Assembly: GCA_035518875.1 (NCBI GenBank)
Contig: DATIXD010000224.1
Location: 1-11,166, forward strand
Reading direction: 5' to 3'
Source: DATIXD01 sp035518875
GTDB lineage: Bacteria > Pseudomonadota > Gammaproteobacteria > Methylococcales > Methylococcaceae
DNA length: 11,166 nucleotides
The notes below the pieces were generated by a model, which did no database searches, was not told where the DNA came from, and worked only from the letters and a program-made list of their open reading frames with translations. A program made the position numbers and the translations under genes. Shown in pieces: positions 7,716 through 11,166 of the stretch (positions within the stretch are counted from its first letter, which is position 1; each line of letters starts with the position of its first letter).

Positions 7716-7800
7716 GTAGGTTGGGTTAGCGGCTTTATCGCGTAACCCAACTTGTGCGCAAGCTCGTTGGGTTACGGCTTCGCCTAACCCATTAACCTAC
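7716..7800. repeat. Composite REP-like repeat, copy B
   Basis: This block opens with GTAGGTTGGGTTAGC and closes with CTAACCCATTAACCTACG. It holds two consecutive hairpins: GTTGGGTTA/TAACCCAAC at 7720-7728 and 7743-7751, and GGGTTA/TAACCC at 7769-7774 and 7785-7790 with a small inner GGC-TTC-GCC stem. The copy at 8587-8639 has the same ends but lacks the middle, as if one of two tandem units had been lost or gained. Together with the hairpins on either side it accounts for most of the gap 7624-7879; no gene is seen there. Confidence 0.75.
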
Positions 7801-7841
7801 GAGCTGCGCGAATCATCGGAAGCACATCTTCGATTCCATCC

Positions 7842-7866
7842 GGCGGGACCCATCCATGGTTCTGCC
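7842..7866. repeat. Hairpin directly after peptide 4
   Basis: GGCGGGACC, loop CATCCAT, then GGTTCTGCC: a 9-bp stem with two G-U pairs in one strand. It starts 13 bases past the peptide 4 stop and is nearly identical to the hairpin after peptide 2 (8658-8682), including the following CTTACGCG. There is no T-run, so it more likely protects the transcript end or is a mobile repeat than an intrinsic terminator. Confidence 0.6.
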
Positions 7867-7879
7867 TTACGCGAGCTGA

Positions 7880-8092
7880 TCATTCTGGAACACACTGTAA
7901 GCGCCATCTCTTGCAGCACGATTGATCCCCAAATTCAGTACAGCAAAAGAACAGCCACGAACACGGTGTCCAGGGCGGTAAAACCAGTTGAGGACGTACG
8001 GCCCCGGGATTCGTCACTCCCACAGCAGTCACCGAGTAATGCTTGGACGCCGCGTAGAGGGATGCTTCAGCGCTGAATCCTGGTATGTTCAT
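7880..8092 (-). CDS. Peptide 4: conserved-leader Cys-rich small protein
   Basis: A 70-residue protein starting MNIPGFSAEASLYAASKHY. The ATG at 8092 is chosen because AGAGGAA lies about 7 nt upstream and because it restores the N-terminus shared with the other four; an in-frame extension to 8179 has no such support. A middle element GAVRPQLVLPP (30-40) corresponds to the V-x-P-A-Q region of peptides 2 and 3. The tail has six cysteines, two of them in adjacent pairs (Cys44, 50, 51, 59, 60, 67), with aromatic residues (PWTPCSWLFFCC). It ends QCVPE, recalling CVPE inside peptide 2. Its function is unknown; I read it as a putative precursor peptide of the same system. Confidence 0.75.
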   Translation of the reverse strand: MNIPGFSAEASLYAASKHYSVTAVGVTNPGAVRPQLVLPPWTPCSWLFFCCTEFGDQSCCKRWRLQCVPE

Positions 8093-8204
8093 GATCGGTT
8101 CCTCTTTCTGTTTAATTAAAGTGCCATAGGACGCCATGAGCCGTGCGAACCGCTTCAATCGCAATGCGATGCGCTCCATGCCTCTGCACGTCCTACCCAG
8201 AGCT

Positions 8205-8270
8205 GGTGACCGGGAACGGAGACTCCTCAGTCACAACCACTCGCACGCAAAACCTTTCGATGAAATCGGT
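8205..8270 (-). pseudogene. Decayed 3' fragment of the PatG-like gene, upstream of peptide 4
   Basis: Read on the minus strand, 22 codons give TDFIERFCVRVVVTEESPFP followed by VT. The intact gene near 9400 has TDFTEKFCARVDVTEEFPFL followed by VT, which is 16 of 22 identical with no indel. The frame then drifts and stops at 8193. The fragment begins right after the peptide 3 stop (8278) and is followed about 110 bases later by peptide 4. It has no start or ribosome binding site of its own and is best read as a leftover from duplication of the segment [PatG-like tail + peptide]. Confidence 0.75.
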
Positions 8271-8277
8271 GAGGCAG

Positions 8278-8544
8278 TTAGCCGAAAGCTCCGAATGGGC
8301 TACATGGCCTAGTGAATCCACGACACCCGATAGGTTCCGCGCAAAATAAACACCTTTGACTACACAAAAATACACAGTAACGAAAGATCCCACTGCCGAA
8401 ACATTCGAGCCTGCAACTACATGGCCCACAGAGTTGAGCAGGTTCAACCGCGTTTTGTTTCGCTTCCCCAATAATTCCGGCCAAGCGATAGAGTTCCTTC
8501 GTGTTATAGAGAGAAACGTCAGCATTGAATCCGGAGATGTTCAT
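8278..8544 (-). CDS. Peptide 3: conserved-leader small protein with ten cysteines
   Basis: An 88-residue protein starting MNISGFNADVSLYNTKELY, the most divergent version of the shared N-terminus (ADVSLY in place of AEASLY). GGAGG lies 6 nt before the ATG at 8544. The middle has NAVEPAQ (31-37), close to QAVYPAQ of peptide 2. The tail is the richest in cysteine: positions 39, 42, 44, 48, 57, 61, 65, 68, 74 and 81, including CGPCSC and CSQRCLFC, and it ends PCSPFGAFG. The many CxxC/CxxxC spacings could bind metal, form disulfides or be modified; the sequence does not decide. A longer overlapping frame (8193-8525) is a shadow apart from its last part, which is the remnant described at 8205-8270. 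Confidence 0.72.
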   Translation of the reverse strand: MNISGFNADVSLYNTKELYRLAGIIGEAKQNAVEPAQLCGPCSCRLECFGSGIFRYCVFLCSQRCLFCAEPIGCRGFTRPCSPFGAFG

Positions 8545-8560
8545 CTCACACCTCCGAAGT
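8545..8560 (-). promoter_or_regulatory. Ribosome binding region of peptide 3
   Basis: ACTTCGGAGGTGTGAG precedes the ATG on the minus strand and matches the peptide 5 leader (7048-7063) at 15 of 16 bases. Further upstream, CTAGCCGTCAAAC weakly recalls CTATGACCGTTAAAC at the end of the PatG-like gene and may be a very eroded copy of it. Confidence 0.65.
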
Positions 8561-8586
8561 GATTTTATGTTTGACGGCTAGAGCAT

Positions 8587-8639
8587 GTAGGTTGGGTTAG
8601 CCGATGCGTTGGGTTACGGCTTCACCTAACCCAACCTAC
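8587..8639. repeat. REP-like repeat, copy C, with a perfect 14-bp inverted repeat
   Basis: GTAGGTTGGGTTAG at 8587-8600 and CTAACCCAACCTAC at 8626-8639 are exact reverse complements. A third half-site, GTTGGGTTA, lies inside at 8608-8616. It shares both ends, and the GAGCTG that follows, with copy B (7716-7806). It lies in the 153-nt gap between peptides 2 and 3, which contains no gene. Confidence 0.85.
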
Positions 8640-8657
8640 GAGCTGTGGCTCCCTCCC

Positions 8658-8682
8658 GGCGGAACCCATCCATGGTTCCGCC
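8658..8682. repeat. Perfect hairpin directly after peptide 2
   Basis: GGCGGAACC, loop CATCCAT, then GGTTCCGCC: a perfect 9-bp stem starting 15 bases after the peptide 2 stop. It is nearly the same as the hairpin after peptide 4. No T-run follows in either direction, so it is probably a repeat or an RNA-stabilising element rather than a terminator. Confidence 0.7.
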
Positions 8683-8697
8683 TTACGCGGGTTGTCG

Positions 8698-8925
8698 CTA
8701 ACAGATATAAACAAAACCGCAGTTCCAGCGTACGTGTCCATAGATATCAATTTCAGGGACACATCTGTATCGCCAGCAATAAAAAAGATAAGCTCTGTCA
8801 GACACAATCTGAGCCGGATATACAGCTTGATTAGTGTGAATACCTTCAATCGCCGCATGCAAATGCTCACGTGTCTTGTATAGAGACGCTTCTGCGGTAA
8901 ATCCGGGGATATTCTGAGTGTTCAT
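8698..8925 (-). CDS. Peptide 2: conserved-leader small protein, four cysteines, aromatic tail
   Basis: A 75-residue protein starting MNTQNIPGFTAEASLYKTRE. The ATG at 8925 is preceded by AGGAG 7 nt upstream. The same frame stays open upstream to 9066 and includes the tail remnant of the PatG-like gene, so a 122-residue fusion is formally possible, but the ribosome binding site favours 8925. The middle carries QAVYPAQ (33-39). The tail is rich in aromatic and basic residues, with Cys50, 55, 69 and 75: FYCWRYRCVPEIDIYGH, then RWNCGFVYIC. It ends exactly on a cysteine at a TAG stop, with a TAA four codons later. It is a putative precursor peptide; the tail shares no overall similarity with the other four apart from CVPE in peptide 4. 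Confidence 0.75.
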   Translation of the reverse strand: MNTQNIPGFTAEASLYKTREHLHAAIEGIHTNQAVYPAQIVSDRAYLFYCWRYRCVPEIDIYGHVRWNCGFVYIC

Positions 8926-8952
8926 TTCGTATCTCCTATATTGATTACGTTC

Positions 8953-9009
8953 ACGGTCGTAATACGGCGGCAGCTTCGTCACCAGGAACGGAAATTCCTC
9001 GCTTACATC
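8953..9009 (-). pseudogene. 3' fragment of the PatG-like gene, upstream of peptide 2
   Basis: Nineteen codons read DVSEEFPFLVTKLPPYYDR, identical to the end of the intact PatG-like protein (DVTEEFPFLVTKMSPYYDR) at 16 of 19 residues. In the intact copy the next codon is TAA; here it is GAA, so the frame runs on into peptide 2. Differences are largely synonymous or conservative, so this copy is younger or better preserved than the one at 8205-8270. It lies after peptide 1 and 27 bases before the peptide 2 start. Confidence 0.82.
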
Positions 9010-9078
9010 GCAGTAGGGTAGGGTTGGCATGTATTTCACGCCCACCTTAAGTGGTGGTAGTTTCAAGATCGTGAAATG

Positions 9079-9336
9079 TTATTCCCACGGGTCTGCCTTA
9101 AAGCAATCGAAAAGGAAATCAACACAGCTGGAGCGGCAGGCGCCGTCACGTGGTGCGCATCCGTCCGTGCAACCAGTTGCGGCGGAGGCACAAATAGCCC
9201 CCCAAACCCTGCTCAACGACGGTTCTATCTGCCCGTGTAAGCTCGTAGCAAGGTTAATTGCTGACATCCGAAATCGACTATTTGAGTTGTAAAGCGAAGC
9301 CTCAGCAGTAAATCCAGGCATATTCATGGCGTGCAT
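9079..9336 (-). CDS. Peptide 1: conserved-leader Cys-rich small protein next to the PatG-like gene
   Basis: An 85-residue protein starting MHAMNMPGFTAEASLYNSNSR. The ATG at 9336 is preferred over the one at 9327 because AGGAG lies 7 nt before the first and 16 nt before the second. It follows the PatG-like stop by 27 bases, so the two are probably co-transcribed. The middle has HGQIEPSLSRVW (34-45), a loose match to the V-x-P-A-Q region. The tail has six cysteines (49, 56, 60, 67, 71, 78), including two CxxxC units, CTDGC and CRSSC, and ends FKADPWE. The function is not known. Position and leader make it the likely founding member of the array. Confidence 0.78.
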   Translation of the reverse strand: MHAMNMPGFTAEASLYNSNSRFRMSAINLATSLHGQIEPSLSRVWGAICASAATGCTDGCAPRDGACRSSCVDFLFDCFKADPWE

Positions 9337-9363
9337 TTCACATCTCCTCTTAGCTAGCGAGGT

Positions 9364-10272
9364 TTAACGGTCATAGTAAGGCGACATCTTCGTCACTAGA
9401 AACGGGAACTCCTCGGTCACGTCCACCCGCGCACAAAACTTCTCGGTGAAATCGGTATTGCGGTCGGTATAGGAGAAGATCACATCGACGATGTTGCGCG
9501 TGCTGCTCAGGGGCGAGGGCCGCACTTCCACCGCCGTCAGCGAACAATCGCATGCAAACCGTTCGGCCGCCTTGGCGTAGATGGCGGGATAGCGCATGGC
9601 GAGGTAATTCAGGGCGCGGTGTTCGTCGGTCGCCCCCGCATTGTCCGTTATCAGCATGATCCGGCTGAACAGTTCCTCGGCCGCCGGACCGAACTGCTCG
9701 GCAGTGGTCTTCTCTGGCTTCGGGATGGCCTTAATGAGCGTGTCGCGGTCGAAGGAATAAATCTGGTCGAAAGCGACGATGGGCACCATCAGTCCATTAC
9801 ACATCTCCGGCGGGGCGATGGGGCCGCGCAGGCCGATGACGACATCGATGTCGTTGGGGCTGGGGGCAGGACGGATGGCTTCCACCAGCAGGTCGATGTC
9901 GGCCGGATCGCGCGGCTGCAGCAGATAGGTTTCCAGCCCCTGGATGGTCAGCACCCAACACAGTTGGCGCACCAAGTAGCGGTTTTCGCGCTTGCACAGA
10001 ACGGCGTGGAAAGTCTGCTGATCGGTTTTCCCGGCGGTGTCTGTACGCCCGGTAGCTTGGGCGAATTCCTTTTCCGCGGCGAGGTTCGGGAAACGCGCCT
10101 AGACCCGGCCGATGGCATACACGTAAGAAACCGGCATGGAACCCGCCCCACCGACGCAGGTCGGACAGGGTGCCTCGCTGATCGGCGGAGCCCCTACGAC
10201 ATCCCCCTGGGCGGGTATAACCACAGTGATGTCATTCTGGCTTGCTGATTGGTCTTTCGTTTCTTGGTCCAT
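9364..10272 (-). pseudogene. PatG-like (cyanobactin maturation protease C-terminal type) protein, interrupted by in-frame TAG
   Basis: From the ATG at 10272 (GGAGGAGA just upstream) to the TAA at 9364 the frame has 302 codons with one internal stop, TAG at 10099-10101 (codon 58). Before it lie 57 residues with CPTC (Cys36, Cys39) and SYVYAIGRV. After it the frame continues cleanly for 244 residues: ARFPNLAAEKEFAQATGRTD, RQLCWVLTIQGLETYLLQP, VVIGLRGPIAPPEMCNGLM, DNAGATDEHRALNYLAMRYP, and the end EEFPFLVTKMSPYYDR. This resembles the C-terminal region that follows the protease in PatA/PatG-family cyanobactin maturation proteins (compare the VYALG...ARRDSF and QERALNF stretches in cyanobacterial PatG). 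From memory, relatives carry Glu at the TAG position, so one G-to-T change (GAG to TAG) would explain it. The gene may be freshly inactivated, read through at a low level, or a sequencing error. The downstream piece alone has only a TTG start at 9975, with no good ribosome binding site. Confidence 0.8.
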
Positions 10273-10308
10273 GGTTCTCCTCCTTCACGATGGGTCGATG
10301 GACTTGGT

Positions 10309-10515
10309 TTACCTGGCTCTTCCAGTGAAGCTGAGCCAACTGTTGAGGACAGCCGCTCGACGCTCGCAGCCACCACAGGGCTGTATCCCAAAATAGGAGG
10401 TCGCTCGCTTGACCACATCGCCAAGCCCGATCTCCTTGTCGGTGACGAACCCGGGCAGCCGCACTCGATAGGGCCTATGGCTGGCCTGCGCGCCATCAGT
10501 TTCTGCTTCATTCAT
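10309..10515 (-). CDS. Small CxxC protein between the protease and PatG-like genes
   Basis: A 68-residue protein starting MNEAETDGAQASHRPYRVRL. The middle reads PGFVTDKEIGLGDVVKRATS and the C-terminus has GIQPCGGCERRAAVLNSWL followed by SFTGRAR. The CGGC pair with the helical RAAxLNxW context resembles short conserved bacterial proteins of unknown function; two cysteines could bind metal or be redox-active. It has no signal peptide or membrane segment. The ATG at 10515 overlaps the protease stop as ATGA, and AAGGAG lies about 9 nt upstream, so translation is probably coupled. It ends 36 bases before the PatG-like start. The conserved placement suggests it acts with the protease, perhaps as a partner or recognition subunit, which is inference. 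Confidence 0.8.
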   Translation of the reverse strand: MNEAETDGAQASHRPYRVRLPGFVTDKEIGLGDVVKRATSYFGIQPCGGCERRAAVLNSWLSFTGRAR

Positions 10516-11166
10516 GGCAGTCTTCTCCTTGTGTACGTGGTTAGGGACTGGTACGACATCCAGGCGTCGAGCAGCGGCGGAACCACGGAGTTTCGCCGCC
10601 CTGAATAGACCTGTGTGGTAGCGAGCTTTATATCGGCCGCAGAAACATTTGGAAATTCGGACCACAAGAGCGCGATGGCGCCCGTCACGAAAGGCGCTGC
10701 GGCGCTGGTTCCCCCCAGGGTCAATGGTTTGCCGTTCGCACCGAGGCTGGTGATCTGATCACCGGGTGCGCCAAGTCCACGCCGGCCGATTGAACTTCCC
10801 AGGTTCGAGTGTCCCATGGGTCTGCCTTGGAGGTCATACGCCCCGACCGGGATGACCCACGGATGACGGGTGATGGCAGTGCTGCCGAGTGTCCCCTGAT
10901 TGCCCGCCGCGGCGACCACGATGACGCCGTGCCTGGCCGCATGGTCCAGCGCTTCCGCCAAGGCGTGCTCGCTCTTGGACGAGGGTTGTGCGATGGCGGC
11001 GCTGACGTTGAGCACACGCGCGCCAGCGCGGATGCAGTCGAGGATGGCGTCGGCGAGTTCTTCGGGCTTTGCGCTGGGCATGTCCCCGTTTGCCGGGGTC
11101 GTTTCGGCGAAGATGGGGCGAACGAGCAAGGTGCAGTCGGGACAGATTGCCGGCGCAGCGGAACCG
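10512..11166 (-). CDS. Subtilisin-like S8 serine protease, PatA/PatG family (5' end outside window)
   Basis: The last 217 residues of a subtilase are visible; the frame is open to the right window edge, and TTG at 11127-11129 is internal, not the start. Recognisable parts are PAICPDCTLLVRPIFAE, a helix with ALAEALDHAARHGVIVVAAA ending in GNQG (oxyanion Asn, codon near 10900), WVIPVGAYDLQGRPMGHSNL, and GGTSAAAPFVTGAIALLWSE with the catalytic Ser (codon 10704-10706). The Asp and His of the triad lie outside the window. The tail VVPPLLDAWMSYQ matches my recollection of proteobacterial PatA/PatG-family proteases, in which a PatG-like C-terminal region follows in the same or the next gene; here the two parts are separate genes. 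It probably cleaves the leader of the peptides encoded downstream, which is inferred from context. Confidence 0.9.
   Translation of the reverse strand, partial: GSAAPAICPDCTLLVRPIFAETTPANGDMPSAKPEELADAILDCIRAGARVLNVSAAIAQPSSKSEHALAEALDHAARHGVIVVAAAGNQGTLGSTAITRHPWVIPVGAYDLQGRPMGHSNLGSSIGRRGLGAPGDQITSLGANGKPLTLGGTSAAAPFVTGAIALLWSEFPNVSAADIKLATTQVYSGRRNSVVPPLLDAWMSYQSLTTYTRRRLP

Noticed and set aside
8093..8179. N-terminal extension of peptide 4 by 29 residues
   Set aside because: No ribosome binding site at 8179, while AGAGGAA and the shared leader mark the start at 8092.
8271..8525. Upstream part of the minus-strand frame 8193-8525
   Set aside because: It is an out-of-frame reading of peptide 3. 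Only its last 22 or so codons before 8205 show similarity to the PatG-like protein, and those are listed as a remnant.
7087..8639. CRISPR array
   Set aside because: The repeated GGTTGGGTTA elements are palindromic, irregularly spaced and few, with no uniform spacers; they fit REP-like repeats.
9364..9975. A separate 203-residue gene starting at TTG 9975
   Set aside because: Conserved sequence continues upstream in the same frame through the TAG to an ATG with a strong ribosome binding site at 10272, so this is the back half of one interrupted gene.
10099..10101. Genome-wide reassignment of TAG to an amino acid
   Set aside because: One TAG in one gene is thin evidence, and peptide 2 appears to end with TAG. 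A point mutation, sequence error or limited readthrough is simpler, although this window alone cannot exclude recoding.
10194..10511. Minus-strand frame of 105 codons across the CxxC gene and the start of the PatG-like gene
   Set aside because: It overlaps two better supported frames that have ribosome binding sites and family-like sequence; its own product resembles nothing.

Overview
The window looks like a chromosomal piece of a gammaproteobacterium. The housekeeping half carries maf, rng and yhdP in the same order as in Enterobacteria and many other Gammaproteobacteria, and the proteins align by eye end to end with the E. coli ones. A methanotroph or purple-sulfur-type lineage would fit the accessory genes and the repeat type, but that is a guess. 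Every gene I accept lies on the minus strand, so transcription runs from high to low coordinates.

Housekeeping block (1-6553). nadA (quinolinate synthase), rlmH (23S rRNA pseudouridine methyltransferase), maf (house-cleaning nucleotide pyrophosphatase), rng (ribonuclease G) and yhdP (AsmA-like envelope protein, cut by the left window edge) are tightly packed: a 55-nt gap, a 1-nt overlap, a 4-nt overlap and a 9-nt gap. The last four probably form one operon, with nadA likely leading it.

Accessory block (6739-11166). In transcription order it holds: a subtilisin-like S8 protease cut by the right window edge; a 68-residue CxxC protein whose start overlaps the protease stop; a PatG-like protein (cyanobactin maturation protease C-terminal region type) with an in-frame TAG at codon 58; then five small genes (peptides 1-5). 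All five begin with a version of MNIPGFTAEASLY and end in completely different cysteine-containing tails. A Kazal-type lipoprotein gene sits between peptides 4 and 5. Constant N-terminus, variable Cys-containing C-terminus and a neighbouring PatA/PatG-type protease suggest a family of processed and exported peptides (RiPP-like). No modification enzyme such as YcaO, a radical SAM enzyme or a lanthionine synthetase is visible here, so the product class stays open.

How the array grew can be read from the DNA. Decayed copies of the 3' end of the PatG-like gene lie just upstream of peptides 2 and 4, a 12-base match to its last codons lies upstream of peptide 5, and peptide 3 may have a very eroded trace. 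This points to repeated duplication of a unit made of the protease-gene tail plus a peptide gene. Several REP-like hairpins (GGTTGGGTTA/TAACCCAACC type, and a GGCGGAACC hairpin) fill the intergenic spaces and directly follow peptides 2 and 4.

No tRNA, rRNA, CRISPR array or transposase was seen. No stretch longer than 300 bases lacks a gene; the largest gap (7624-7879) is mostly REP-like repeats.
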